A stretch of 64,000 bases of DNA, from contig CAJMFH010000011.1 in assembly GCA_905212635.1 (NCBI GenBank), forward strand, positions 6,943-70,942, in the 5' to 3' direction. This DNA comes from an uncultured Lachnoclostridium sp. GTDB lineage: Bacteria > Bacillota > Clostridia > Lachnospirales > Lachnospiraceae. The notes beneath the pieces were generated by a model. That model did not search any database. It saw only the letters and a list, made by a program, of their open reading frames with translations, and was not told the origin of the DNA. A program made the translations under genes and the position numbers. Below, piece after piece: positions 1 to 9,176 of this stretch; the first letter of the stretch is position 1, and each line of letters begins with the position of its first letter.

Positions 1-2
1 AC

Positions 3-119
3 CATAAAAAGAGCTGGTTTTCGGAACAGAGTCTCCAAAAACTGCGTAGTTTGGGTGAGATGGAACAGTGCCGCGAACAGTTTTTAAAAAACTATGAAAA
101 CGGTGGAAGTTTTCTGTGA
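3..119 (+). CDS. C-terminal end of an unidentified protein (cut by window edge)
   Basis: An open frame enters from the left edge and stops with TGA at 117-119, giving 38 visible residues. The residues have normal composition for a coding region, with charged helical character around LRSLGEMEQCREQFLKN. The other two forward frames are closed here, at 84-86 and within the first six bases. The piece is too short to assign a family. It ends 52 bp before the PEGA lipoprotein and could be cotranscribed with it. Confidence is moderate that it is a real gene end and low for anything about function. Confidence 0.5.
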   Translation, partial: HKKSWFSEQSLQKLRSLGEMEQCREQFLKNYENGGSFL

Positions 120-171
120 TTTATGCTATACTTACTTTAACTGAAGTCTTGGATAGAGAATGAGGTGCAGA

Positions 172-1482
172 ATGAGAAACAAAAGGATGATGGGGCTGCT
201 TTTAGCGGTACTGTGCTGTCTGCTCTTTTCCGGGTGTGGAAAAAAGACAGCAGGACCGGCGGCGACGCAAAGTCCGAACCCCAATGCGGCGATCACCTAT
301 GAAAAAGGACGTGATCTCGTGGGCGTTTTGACAAAGGCAGATGCCGGCACGATGACATTTTATGAGCCGGAGCTGGAAAAAGAAGCGACCTATACGTATA
401 GCGGGGCGACAGAGGTTTTGACGAAAAATGACAAGCAGATTTCGTCAGAGTCTCTTGAGGTTGGACAAGTATTTGATCTGTATCTGGATGAGGGAAAGAC
501 GACATTGCAGAAAGTACAGAGCTCCAAGGACATACTGGAAAATGACGACGTGAAGGATGTTCAGTTTAATACGGACGAATCCTATCTCGAGATACAGGGA
601 ACACGTTACCGCTATGGAAGCGGATTTCAGGCGTTTTCCGATGGGAAACCAATTGAATTACAGGAAATTGCCGCCACAGACGAAGTGACTTTCCGAGGAG
701 TCAAGGGAAAAGCCTATTCGATCGTGGTGACAAAAGGGCATGGCTATATCAAGCCAGCCAAATATAAAGATTTTATCGGCGGGACGATGACCATTTCCGG
801 TGTACGGATTCTGCCAGTGACAGAAAACATGCTGGTGCCTGTTCCGGAAGGAACATATGAGGTTTCCATGAAAAACGGAGACTTTGAAGGAAGCCGGAGT
901 ATTGCTGTCGAACGCGACAAGACGTTGGAACTTGATATGTCGCTCTTTAAGAGCACAGTCAAAGACAAAGGACAAGTTGTATTTGACATTGATCCGCAGG
1001 GCGCGGAACTGTATGTCAATGGAACGATGACCGATTACAGTAAACCGGTGTCTCTCAAATATGGGAAGCATTCGATACAGGTTATACTGGATGGTTATAC
1101 AACATACACCGGCATCGTGGACGTGCAGTCTGCCAATCCGACGGTAAGGATCAGTCTGGCGGAAGAAGAGGCCGAAGTGTCAAGCGATGACGAGAGTAGT
1201 GTGGAAAAGGATGATTCAAACCAGCAGAACAAGGTGACAGAAAGTTATGACAATAATCATAAGATCACGGTCAGCACCCCTGCCGGAGCAAGCGTTTACC
1301 TCGATGGCAATTATCAGGGAGTAGCGCCATGCAGTTTTCCGAAAAAAATTGGAGCCATTACATTGACACTGGCGAAGGATGGGTATACGACAAAGAGTTA
1401 TTCTGTCACGACAACAGACGATGATGAAGACGTTTCCTGGAGTTTTCCGGATCTGGCAGCAAAGGGAAGCGAAACCAATTAA
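172..1482 (+). CDS. PEGA-domain lipoprotein
   Basis: A probable surface-exposed lipoprotein of 436 residues. The N-terminus has basic residues, a hydrophobic stretch and a lipobox ending LLFSGC, so Cys22 should be lipidated. Two PEGA-type repeats are visible near residues 265-320 and 360-415, each with the typical 'G(A/S)xxYxDG...GxxxLxxxxDGY' look. They are separated by an acidic Ser/Asp/Glu linker. PEGA repeats are thought to mediate surface or polysaccharide contacts; no catalytic motif is seen. The ATG at 172 is preferred over 160 because GAGGTG at 162-167 lies just before it. The gene ends 19 bp before phosphoglucomutase, so it may lead the glycogen-related operon. Confidence 0.85.
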   Translation: MRNKRMMGLLLAVLCCLLFSGCGKKTAGPAATQSPNPNAAITYEKGRDLVGVLTKADAGTMTFYEPELEKEATYTYSGATEVLTKNDKQISSESLEVGQVFDLYLDEGKTTLQKVQSSKDILENDDVKDVQFNTDESYLEIQGTRYRYGSGFQAFSDGKPIELQEIAATDEVTFRGVKGKAYSIVVTKGHGYIKPAKYKDFIGGTMTISGVRILPVTENMLVPVPEGTYEVSMKNGDFEGSRSIAVERDKTLELDMSLFKSTVKDKGQVVFDIDPQGAELYVNGTMTDYSKPVSLKYGKHSIQVILDGYTTYTGIVDVQSANPTVRISLAEEEAEVSSDDESSVEKDDSNQQNKVTESYDNNHKITVSTPAGASVYLDGNYQGVAPCSFPKKIGAITLTLAKDGYTTKSYSVTTTDDDEDVSWSFPDLAAKGSETN

Positions 1483-1501
1483 TGGAAAGGAGATATTTAT
1501 T

Positions 1502-3229
1502 ATGGGTTACATGGAAAATTATGAAGAATGGTTGGCAAATCCTTATTTTGACGAGGATACCAAAAAGGAACTGGAGTCGATCCGAGGGGATGAAAACGAG
1601 ATTAAGGAGCGTTTTTATGCGGATCTTGAATTTGGTACGGCGGGACTTCGCGGAATCATTGGAGCAGGTACCAACCGTATGAATGTATACACGGTACGTA
1701 AGGCAACACAGGGACTTGCCAATTACATATTAAGTCAGAAAGGCGAGAAAAAAGGAGTGGCAATTGCGTTCGACAGCCGTAGAATGTCGCCGGAATTTGC
1801 CGATGAAGCTGCCTGCTGTCTGGCTGCAAATGGCATCAAAGCGTATGTATTTGAGAGCCTTCGTCCGACACCGGAACTTTCCTTTGCCGTCAGAGAACTT
1901 GGATGTATTTCCGGTATTAACGTGACAGCAAGCCACAATCCACCGGAATACAATGGATATAAAGTATACTGGGAGGATGGAGCGCAGATCACACCGCCTC
2001 ATGACACCGGAATCATGGATGAAGTAAAAGCAGTGACGGATTATGCGACGGTAAAGACGATGCCAAAAGAAGAGGCGATAAAAGCCGGATTGTATGAGAA
2101 TATCGGCGCAGCGATCGATGACCGTTATATGGAAGAGTTGAAGAAAAACGTGCTGCATCCAAACTGCATTAAAGAAGTGGAAAAAGACCTTCGCATCGTA
2201 TATACACCATTGCACGGAACCGGCAATATTCCGGTGCGCCGCGTATTGAAAGAATTGGGATTTACCAATGTCTTTGTAGTGCCGGAGCAGGAACTTCCGG
2301 ATGGCGAATTTCCGACCGTCAGCTATCCAAATCCGGAGGCGAGAGAAGCCTTTGAACTCGCTCTTGCTCTTGCAAAGGAAAAAGATGCCGACCTCGTTCT
2401 GGCGACAGACCCGGATGCCGACCGCCTCGGTGTTTATGTAAAAGACAGTAAATCCGGCGAATACATCTGCCTGACCGGAAATATGAGCGGTTCGTTCCTG
2501 GCAGATTATGAGATCGGACAAAAACTGGCATTGGAAGGCAAACTGCCGGAAGACGGGTATATGGTAAAAACGATCGTAACGACCAATCTTGTCGATGCCA
2601 TCGCGAAATATTATGGCATTAAAGTCGTAGAATGTCTGACCGGATTTAAGTGGATTGGTCGTGAGATCTTAAAGAGTGAGCAGAGCGGAGAGGGTACGTA
2701 TCTCTTCGGATTTGAGGAAAGTTACGGCTGCCTGATCGGAACTCATGCCCGTGACAAAGACGGTATCGTGGCTTCCATGGCACTTTGCGAGGCAGCAGCT
2801 TATTATAAAAAACGTGGCATGACATTGTGGGATGCTATGATCAATATGTATGAAAAATACGGATATTACAAAGACGATGTTATCGCGATCACGCACAAAG
2901 GCATCGAAGGACTGGAGAAGATTAAGTCTACGATGAGCGGTCTTCGTGAAAATCCGCCGATGGAGTTTGGTCCTTATAAAGTGACAGCGATCCGTGATTA
3001 TGACCGCGACACCATCAAAAATATCCAGACTGGTGAAGAAGGAAAGACAGGGCTGCCAAAATCAAATGTATTGTATTTCGAATTGACCGACGATGCATGG
3101 CTTTGCATCCGTCCATCGGGAACCGAGCCAAAGATTAAAATTTATTTTGGGGTTGTTGGCAAGGATATGGACGACGCAGACAAAAAGTCAAGGGAGTTGG
3201 CAGAAATTGTAAAGAAAACGCTTCTTTGA
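1502..3229 (+). CDS. pgcA: Phosphoglucomutase / phosphomannomutase (alpha-phosphohexomutase family)
   Basis: Interconverts glucose-1-phosphate and glucose-6-phosphate in the cytoplasm, feeding glycogen and cell-surface sugar synthesis. The 575-residue length fits the long Firmicutes PgcA type. The phosphoserine loop TASHNP has Ser144. The metal loop DPDADR has Asp303, Asp305 and Asp307. The sugar-binding GFEESYG and the phosphate-binding RPSGTEPK near the C-terminus are all intact. The start at 1502 has GGAAAGGAGA just upstream; a longer in-frame opening from 1379 overlaps the previous gene and has no ribosome site. The stop lies 22 bp before glgB, consistent with a glycogen operon. Confidence 0.95.
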   Translation: MGYMENYEEWLANPYFDEDTKKELESIRGDENEIKERFYADLEFGTAGLRGIIGAGTNRMNVYTVRKATQGLANYILSQKGEKKGVAIAFDSRRMSPEFADEAACCLAANGIKAYVFESLRPTPELSFAVRELGCISGINVTASHNPPEYNGYKVYWEDGAQITPPHDTGIMDEVKAVTDYATVKTMPKEEAIKAGLYENIGAAIDDRYMEELKKNVLHPNCIKEVEKDLRIVYTPLHGTGNIPVRRVLKELGFTNVFVVPEQELPDGEFPTVSYPNPEAREAFELALALAKEKDADLVLATDPDADRLGVYVKDSKSGEYICLTGNMSGSFLADYEIGQKLALEGKLPEDGYMVKTIVTTNLVDAIAKYYGIKVVECLTGFKWIGREILKSEQSGEGTYLFGFEESYGCLIGTHARDKDGIVASMALCEAAAYYKKRGMTLWDAMINMYEKYGYYKDDVIAITHKGIEGLEKIKSTMSGLRENPPMEFGPYKVTAIRDYDRDTIKNIQTGEEGKTGLPKSNVLYFELTDDAWLCIRPSGTEPKIKIYFGVVGKDMDDADKKSRELAEIVKKTLL

Positions 3230-3251
3230 TTTGGAGGAGGTTGAAGAAAGA

Positions 3252-5495
3252 GTGAATGAAATACTGAAAAAGTGGATGAATCCACATTTGATCGAAGAAA
3301 TGGAAGAAGGGGTGATCAATGCTCCGCAGGATCTCCTTGGAATGCATTTTTACGAGGGAACGCAGATGTTTGTCGTGCGCCGGCCGGTAGCACAGCGAGT
3401 GTGGATCACCGATGTGTCCGGAGAGACTGCGCTTGAAGCAGAGGAACTGGATGACGAACTCGGACTTTTTGGACTGGAGATTGAGAAAAAGAAAGACCAG
3501 CTGAAAGATTACCGTGTTCGGATCCAGTACGGCGAGGGCGATGTGGTTGAGACGGCAGATCCGTATGCCTACAAAACGGAGATAACGGATTATGATACTT
3601 ACCTTTTTGCGCAGGGAAATCATTATGAAATCTTTGACAAATTAGGCGCGCATGTCGAGACGATCGACGGTGTGACGGGGACAAGATTTGCTGTATGGGC
3701 ACCACATGCAAGAAGTGTGAGTGTCGTCGGAAATTTCAATATGTGGGATGGACGGCTGCACACAATGAGTCTGATCGGACCAAGCGGCATCTATGAATTG
3801 TTCGTGCCGGATGTCGGCGAAGGTGCCGTGTACAAATACCAGATTACGACGCGAAGCGGAGATCTTCTTTTTAAGACCGATCCGTATGGAAATTATGCAC
3901 AGGTGCGCCCGGACAATGCGTCCGTCGTAACGTCACTTGCAGGGTATGAGTGGCAGGACGGCGACTACGAAAAGAAACATCGTGCGAAGACGAGAGAAGT
4001 GCGCGAACGTGCGCCGATGAATATTTACGAGGCACATCTCGGGTCGTGGAAAAAGCGCGTCGAAGACGATGACAATGGCTTTTATTCGTACCGTGAACTG
4101 GCGGAAATGATGGGCGATTATCTCGTGGAGATGGGATATACCCACATTGAATTGATGGGAATTGCAGAATATCCGTTTGATGGTTCATGGGGCTATCAGG
4201 TAGGCTGTTATTATGCACCGACGAGCCGTTACGGAACGCCGAAAGACTTTATGTATTTTGTCGATGAAATGCACAAACGCGGTATCGAGGTAATTCTTGA
4301 CTGGGTTCCTGCGCATTTTCCGAAAGATGCACATTGTCTCGGAAATTTCGATGGACAGGCAGTGTATGAACACAGTGACCGCCGTCGTGGCGAACATCCG
4401 GACTGGGGAACGTATATTTTCGACTATGGAAAGAAAGAAGTGCAGAATTTCCTTGTCGCCAATGCGCTTTTCTGGATTGAAAAGTTCCACATCGACGGAC
4501 TTCGTGTGGATGCGGTGGCTTCGATGCTTTATCTTGATTACGGAAAGCAGGATGGCGACTGGCTTCCAAACAAAGACGGAGGCAATGAAAACTACGAGGC
4601 AATGGACTTTTTGCGCCACTTAAACAGCATTATGGAAAAACGTCATCCGGATGCCTACATCATTGCGGAAGAATCGACGGCGTGGCCGGGTGTCACAAAA
4701 TGTGTTAAGGACAACGGGCTCGGATTTTCCTATAAATGGAATATGGGATGGATGAATGACTTCCTGGAATATATGAAACTGGACCCGTATTTTAAGCAGT
4801 TTCATCATGAACAGCTCTGCTTCAGTCTGTCCTATCATCTGAGTGAAAAGTACATTCTCGTGCTTTCCCACGACGAAGTAGTACATGGAAAATGTTCCCT
4901 GCTCAATAAAATGCCGGGGCTGACCGGAGATAAATATGCTGCGTTGAAGGCGGCGTTCGGCTTCTTCTACGGACATCCGGGCAAAAAGCTTCTGTTTATG
5001 GGACAGGAATTTGCGCAGGAGCGTGAATGGAGCGAGATGCGTAGTCTGGACTGGTTCTTACTGGATCAGGAACCACATCAGGGAATCCATGCGTTCATCA
5101 AAGACATGAACAAACTTTACCTTGAAAATGATGCGCTGTATTACAATGACAGCGATGTGATGGGATTTGAGTGGATGGACTGCGAGCGCGCAGAGACAAG
5201 CACGGTAGCATTTGTACGCCGGGGAAAAACGACAAAAAAACAGCTGATGTTTATTTTGAATTTTACACCGGTCGCGCATGAACAGTACACGGTAAAAGCA
5301 CCGTGCGGCGGTACATTCCGAGAAATTATCAATTCCGATGCACCAAAATACGGCGGTCAGGGCCGCCTCAATGAATCGCCGATCAAGGCGAAGAAAGTGA
5401 TGACAGACAAGAAGAAAAAAGAAGCAGCGTATGAACTTACCTGCTATCTTCCACCATTGTCCGTTGTCGTGCTGGAATACGACTATAAGAAATAG
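3252..5495 (+). CDS. glgB: 1,4-alpha-glucan branching enzyme (GH13)
   Basis: Forms alpha-1,6 branches in glycogen. The protein has about 747 residues, with N-terminal CBM48-like modules followed by the GH13 barrel and a C-terminal beta domain. Conserved catalytic parts are visible: GLRVDAVASM with nucleophile Asp420, IIAEES with acid/base Glu473, and LSHDEVVHG with Asp541. The GTG at 3252 is chosen as start because GGAGGAGG lies at 3233-3240. The frame is open back to TTG 3231, but that start would have no ribosome site, and ATG 3276 is a further option. glgC, glgA and glgP are not in this window, so the pairing here is only PgcA-GlgB. Confidence 0.94.
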   Translation: MNEILKKWMNPHLIEEMEEGVINAPQDLLGMHFYEGTQMFVVRRPVAQRVWITDVSGETALEAEELDDELGLFGLEIEKKKDQLKDYRVRIQYGEGDVVETADPYAYKTEITDYDTYLFAQGNHYEIFDKLGAHVETIDGVTGTRFAVWAPHARSVSVVGNFNMWDGRLHTMSLIGPSGIYELFVPDVGEGAVYKYQITTRSGDLLFKTDPYGNYAQVRPDNASVVTSLAGYEWQDGDYEKKHRAKTREVRERAPMNIYEAHLGSWKKRVEDDDNGFYSYRELAEMMGDYLVEMGYTHIELMGIAEYPFDGSWGYQVGCYYAPTSRYGTPKDFMYFVDEMHKRGIEVILDWVPAHFPKDAHCLGNFDGQAVYEHSDRRRGEHPDWGTYIFDYGKKEVQNFLVANALFWIEKFHIDGLRVDAVASMLYLDYGKQDGDWLPNKDGGNENYEAMDFLRHLNSIMEKRHPDAYIIAEESTAWPGVTKCVKDNGLGFSYKWNMGWMNDFLEYMKLDPYFKQFHHEQLCFSLSYHLSEKYILVLSHDEVVHGKCSLLNKMPGLTGDKYAALKAAFGFFYGHPGKKLLFMGQEFAQEREWSEMRSLDWFLLDQEPHQGIHAFIKDMNKLYLENDALYYNDSDVMGFEWMDCERAETSTVAFVRRGKTTKKQLMFILNFTPVAHEQYTVKAPCGGTFREIINSDAPKYGGQGRLNESPIKAKKVMTDKKKKEAAYELTCYLPPLSVVVLEYDYKK

Positions 5496-5509
5496 AGAGG
5501 AAAGAAAAG

Positions 5510-6157
5510 ATGCAGGTAATCAAACCGAGTATAGAAATCATAGATATGGAAGATTACGAAAAGATCGTAAAAAAGATCGAACGTATCGGCCGTGTCTGCT
5601 ACAAAAGTGAAGGAAAGATCACGGAGGATTCGGCAGAGAAATTTATCAAAGGTCTTTTGACAAGACAGCATGAATCGGTGATCGAGCATGAAAATGTGAC
5701 CGTTCGTTTCGTGTGTGACCGCGGTGTGACACATGAGATCGTGCGCCATCGTATCGCAAGCTACAGCCAGGAAAGCACACGTTACTGCAACTACAGCGGT
5801 GACAAATTTGACAATCAGATCACCGTGATCGATCTTGCGAGCGGCTTCCAATACGATCTGTCAAAAGAAAATGACAAAGCCAAATACGAAGTATGGACCA
5901 AAGCGATGGAAAACGCTGAGCAGTCGTATTTCCGTATGCTTGAACTTGGCGCTACGCCACAGGAAGCACGTTCTGTCCTTCCAAATTCTCTGAAAACGGA
6001 AATCGTCGTAACGATGAATCTCCGTTCCTGGAGAAACTTCTTCCGTCTGCGCGTGGATTCTCATGCCCACCCACAGATGCGCGAAGTGGCGACGATGCTT
6101 TATGAAGAGTTTCAGAAACGTCTCCCTGTATTTGTAGCGGATTTAGACATTCATTGA
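5510..6157 (+). CDS. thyX: Flavin-dependent thymidylate synthase ThyX
   Basis: Makes dTMP from dUMP using methylene-tetrahydrofolate, FAD and NADPH. The 215-residue length is typical. The ThyX signature is present as RHRIASYSQESTRY at residues 79-92, matching the RHRxxSxxxxSxR pattern that contacts FAD and dUMP. The C-terminal segment LRSWRNFFRLR also fits the family. An AGAGAGGAAAG ribosome site precedes the ATG, and glgB ends 14 bp upstream, so it probably reads through from that operon. The stop overlaps the end of the convergent DUF885 gene by seven bases. Confidence 0.96.
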   Translation: MQVIKPSIEIIDMEDYEKIVKKIERIGRVCYKSEGKITEDSAEKFIKGLLTRQHESVIEHENVTVRFVCDRGVTHEIVRHRIASYSQESTRYCNYSGDKFDNQITVIDLASGFQYDLSKENDKAKYEVWTKAMENAEQSYFRMLELGATPQEARSVLPNSLKTEIVVTMNLRSWRNFFRLRVDSHAHPQMREVATMLYEEFQKRLPVFVADLDIH

Positions 6158-7884
6158 TCTGTAAGATGATCTTCTAATACAGAAAATGCACTCGGACCGG
6201 CAGAAAGCACATATCGGTGGAACTCCTTTTCTGAAAAGGAGTTTCCCTGATGGCTTTTGGCGGTCTTTTTTAATCTTGCAAATTCCATATATCCAATCGT
6301 GTATTTAAGATACGATCCCGGTTCATCGATGATGTTTTCATAGAGAGAATCCGAGGTCTCACGGTCATAAGAACCATTTTGCTGCAAAAAAGCATACACA
6401 TCTTCCGTGCTCCAGCCGAGCAGATGAATCCCAATATCACATATTCCATAAAGGCACAGGGAAACAATCATATTGTTTCGCAATATTCCAATTTCGTCCT
6501 TTATATATCCAAGGTATTTGTACGAGTAAATCTCCGCATAGGTTGCCCAGCCTTCTGTATAGCCATTGAAATTGAGTGCATAGGAGAGAAGAGGGTGGTT
6601 CTGGCTGCGGTCATATACATTTTGATACAGGTGCCCCGGATAGCCTTCGTGCGCAAGTGTAGTGTAGAGATCGGATCCGGCAAACCGATCACTTCCATTG
6701 ATGTAGATTGCGTTTTCATCGTAGGCATCAAGCGGTGGTGTGAGATAAAAGGCAGGACTCAGATAATCCTCCAATGACGGATCTACGTAGGAAACTTTAT
6801 AATCCACCTCTTTGATCTCCGGAAAATCATCCTTGATCGCAGTTGTCAGATGCTCTAACTGCTGCTCCGGCGTCAGACCTTTTCCCGGCGACAGATTCAG
6901 ATTCGCAAAAAGCGAAGCATCCTTTTTTGCATAGGCAAGAAGGGTTTCTTTTGACTTTTTTAACTGGGCTTTTAATAGCTTTAGATATTCCTCGGGACCA
7001 CGCGGAGATCCGGACTCATCGGCAAATAAATAGCGGTAATAGTCTTCCCCGTTTTGATAACTGCACAAAGCTCCATTTTCCGGACAGGCATCCAGACGGC
7101 TGTTCAGACCCGCCGCCAGATTTTCATACGCATGGACAAACTCTTTTTTGATCAAGGATTTATTTTCTTTGCGGTAGCTTAACATTTCTTCCTGATCGAT
7201 AAAATCACAGGCTTCAATGCGGCTCCGAAAGGACGTGAGCAAAAGTTTCCAGCCTTTGTCTGACAAAAATGTCTGGCACTGCTCCAAAATGTGCGACATC
7301 GTACTCCGGCAGGGCAGCAGTCCGGCTTTTTCCTGATGATCGTAAAAGGCGAGAACCGATTCAAAATACGAAGGGATGCTGCGAAGGAGTGTAAAATAAT
7401 TTTCAATATCTTCTCTACAGTCGAAAGAATACTCTGCTAATAGAACAGGAAGCTGTGCCTGAAGGCCGGTAACCGGGGAAAAAGGACGGGAAAATAGAAA
7501 AAAATCTTCTCCCTTTTGATTCATTTCCAACGTATATTTCAAATTGTCATATAAAATCTTTTCCGACTCGGAAAGAGAATCTCTGTCAAAACTTTCTAAT
7601 TTTGCCAGCGCATTTTCATATTCCGAAGAAGCCTGTGCCGTCTCGGATACCGAGAGGGGTGGAAATCCACCGGCGGTTTTTGAGATTCCATAACTTTCCG
7701 GGTGTGCGAGAGAATAATTGAGTGACAACGCATCACTTGAGACATTTTCCCGGAACAGAGCATCGGTATATTCTTCAAAACTTGTACTTGATTGGGAATT
7801 TTTGTCAGAAACCACACCGCTGCCCGGAGCGCAGCTGCACAAAATCAGACAAAGGATAAGAAATAGAGCGAAATATCGTTTCAT
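6151..7884 (-). CDS. DUF885-family lipoprotein, putative metallopeptidase
   Basis: A 577-residue exported protein with a lipobox ending LILCSC. It has the DUF885 hallmark HEGYPGH near residue 410, a zinc-binding-like motif, with later conserved parts such as GWATYAE. DUF885 proteins resemble gluzincin peptidases, but a substrate is generally not known. The ATG at 7884 is preferred because GGTGA lies five bases before it; an in-frame ATG at 7899 lacks a ribosome site. The gene is convergent with thyX and overlaps it by 7 bp with no visible terminator hairpin between them. Family assignment is firm; enzyme activity is inferred. Confidence 0.88.
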   Translation of the reverse strand: MKRYFALFLILCLILCSCAPGSGVVSDKNSQSSTSFEEYTDALFRENVSSDALSLNYSLAHPESYGISKTAGGFPPLSVSETAQASSEYENALAKLESFDRDSLSESEKILYDNLKYTLEMNQKGEDFFLFSRPFSPVTGLQAQLPVLLAEYSFDCREDIENYFTLLRSIPSYFESVLAFYDHQEKAGLLPCRSTMSHILEQCQTFLSDKGWKLLLTSFRSRIEACDFIDQEEMLSYRKENKSLIKKEFVHAYENLAAGLNSRLDACPENGALCSYQNGEDYYRYLFADESGSPRGPEEYLKLLKAQLKKSKETLLAYAKKDASLFANLNLSPGKGLTPEQQLEHLTTAIKDDFPEIKEVDYKVSYVDPSLEDYLSPAFYLTPPLDAYDENAIYINGSDRFAGSDLYTTLAHEGYPGHLYQNVYDRSQNHPLLSYALNFNGYTEGWATYAEIYSYKYLGYIKDEIGILRNNMIVSLCLYGICDIGIHLLGWSTEDVYAFLQQNGSYDRETSDSLYENIIDEPGSYLKYTIGYMEFARLKKTAKSHQGNSFSEKEFHRYVLSAGPSAFSVLEDHLTDQ

Positions 7885-7962
7885 AGCATTCACCGGCATA
7901 AGGCAAGTTGATATATGTATATGCCAGTGAACGGAAGAGTATGCAGAGGTTTAAACAAGAGT

Positions 7963-8022
7963 CGTTTATCACAAAAAATGACCGTTCGTCACAAAAAAAC
8001 GACGCTTGTCACAAAAAAGTCG
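7963..8022 (+). promoter_or_regulatory. Three tandem 20-bp repeats, putative LytTR-type operator
   Basis: Three head-to-tail units begin at 7963, 7983 and 8003, each exactly 20 bp, sharing the core TCACAAAAAA preceded by CGTTTA, CGTTCG or CGCTTG. The middle unit includes ACCGTTCGT, which fits the published LytTR half-site pattern of the type (T/A)(A/C)(C/A)GTTN(A/G)(T/G). The period of about two helical turns is what LytTR dimers bind. The last unit abuts a weak -35 box. The presumed regulator is the LytTR protein at 11472. This is inference without footprint data. Confidence 0.55.
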
Positions 8023-8048
8023 AAAGTGTAGAAAATTGGGAGTAAAAT
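8020..8048 (+). promoter_or_regulatory. Weak promoter for the 8.1 kb operon
   Basis: TCGAAA at 8020-8025 and TAAAAT at 8043-8048 are separated by 17 bp. The poor -35 box next to the repeat array is what an activator-dependent promoter would look like. Confidence 0.4.
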
Positions 8049-8114
8049 GAAGAGAGATACAGAAAAGTATAGTATACAAACCGGATACTATTATGCAGAT
8101 GGGAGTGTTCCATT

Positions 8115-9161
8115 ATGTTAAAGAAAACTGGTTTTCACAAAAGAATATTAATGCTGCCCGTATGCACTGTTTTTTTAATCCCGTTTACCCGATGTCACGC
8201 GGAAGAAACACAGTATTATACTTCTGGAATATATACGTATTATGTGATAAATGAACCGGAAAAAGAAATCTCAATTTGTGCAATTTCTTCTACAGCGAAG
8301 AAGATCGTTATTCCTTCTGAACTCAATGGCTATCGTGTAAGTCAGATTGGTTATCTGGAAGGGGATGATTATGAAGAAGCGAAAAAACTTGGTGGAGACA
8401 TTGCTCAATGGATGGAAGAACTTGTTATCCCGGATACAGTGAAAAGAGTGCAGACACTTTCCTTTTATGAATGCAGAAAACTATCCAAGGTAACATTGCC
8501 GCAAAATACTTTTTGTGAGGATGCAGCACTTCCGGGCAATATAGATTCCCTACAGATCAGCAATTCTATTTTCGGTGGGGGTGTGATAACCGGTAAATTG
8601 AATCGAATCGTACTGTTGCCTAAGCAAAATACGGTGTTTGATATGGGGAGATCGTGGGTATCTGTAAAATTAAAAGAACTGTATTCACCAAAGCAAGTAA
8701 CAAAACTGCTATTTAACGGTGCAGATGGAGAAAATGCAGTCGGAAAATTATATGTCAATGGCAGAGCTACCAAAGTGGAGGCAAACGAATCCCATGGACA
8801 TGCAGTTTTAGGAAAAGTTTCTTTTGGCGAAATATTTACAGTGAAAAATGCAAAAGCAATTTCATTTGCCAAAAAACAGAAAATTACTTATCACATAAAA
8901 GAGGCTGGCAAAGTGAAAAAGATTGTCTGTGAAAAGAAGGCGGGAAAATATTTTTACTCTTGGAAGAAAGCAAAAACTGCGGTGCTTACTTTCAAGTATA
9001 ACAAAAAATGGAAGAAGGACACAAAAGAAGTACCGACTGTTTATAAGGTCTATGGAAAGAAAACAAAGACCGGAAGATATCAGCTTTTTGCCACAACCAA
9101 GGCAAAACGATACACTGGGAAGTGTAAATATATAAAAGTTGTACCGGTACAAGAATGGTGA
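8115..9161 (+). CDS. Secreted protein with leucine-rich (BspA-like) segment and basic C-terminus
   Basis: A 348-residue exported protein. The signal peptide ends near the HAEET sequence at about residue 30. Residues about 60-130 contain LRR_5/BspA-style pieces such as KKIVIPSELNGYRVSQIG and LVIPDTVKRV, with IP-x-x-V-x-x-I spacing. The C-terminal third is unusually rich in lysine and aromatic residues (many KK and YK pairs), similar in feel to the tail of the transglutaminase protein at 14.4 kb, and may hold it to the wall. No catalytic motif is seen. It sits 15 bp before the next lipoprotein gene, so the two form an operon behind the 20-bp repeats. Function is unknown. Confidence 0.75.
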   Translation: MLKKTGFHKRILMLPVCTVFLIPFTRCHAEETQYYTSGIYTYYVINEPEKEISICAISSTAKKIVIPSELNGYRVSQIGYLEGDDYEEAKKLGGDIAQWMEELVIPDTVKRVQTLSFYECRKLSKVTLPQNTFCEDAALPGNIDSLQISNSIFGGGVITGKLNRIVLLPKQNTVFDMGRSWVSVKLKELYSPKQVTKLLFNGADGENAVGKLYVNGRATKVEANESHGHAVLGKVSFGEIFTVKNAKAISFAKKQKITYHIKEAGKVKKIVCEKKAGKYFYSWKKAKTAVLTFKYNKKWKKDTKEVPTVYKVYGKKTKTGRYQLFATTKAKRYTGKCKYIKVVPVQEW

Positions 9162-9176
9162 TTTGAAAGGATAGAG

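Noticed and set aside
1730..2521. A 263-residue open frame opposite phosphoglucomutase
   Set aside because: Antisense shadow of a gene with intact catalytic motifs.
7963..8022. CRISPR array
   Set aside because: The three 20-bp units are contiguous with no spacers, and no cas gene is near.
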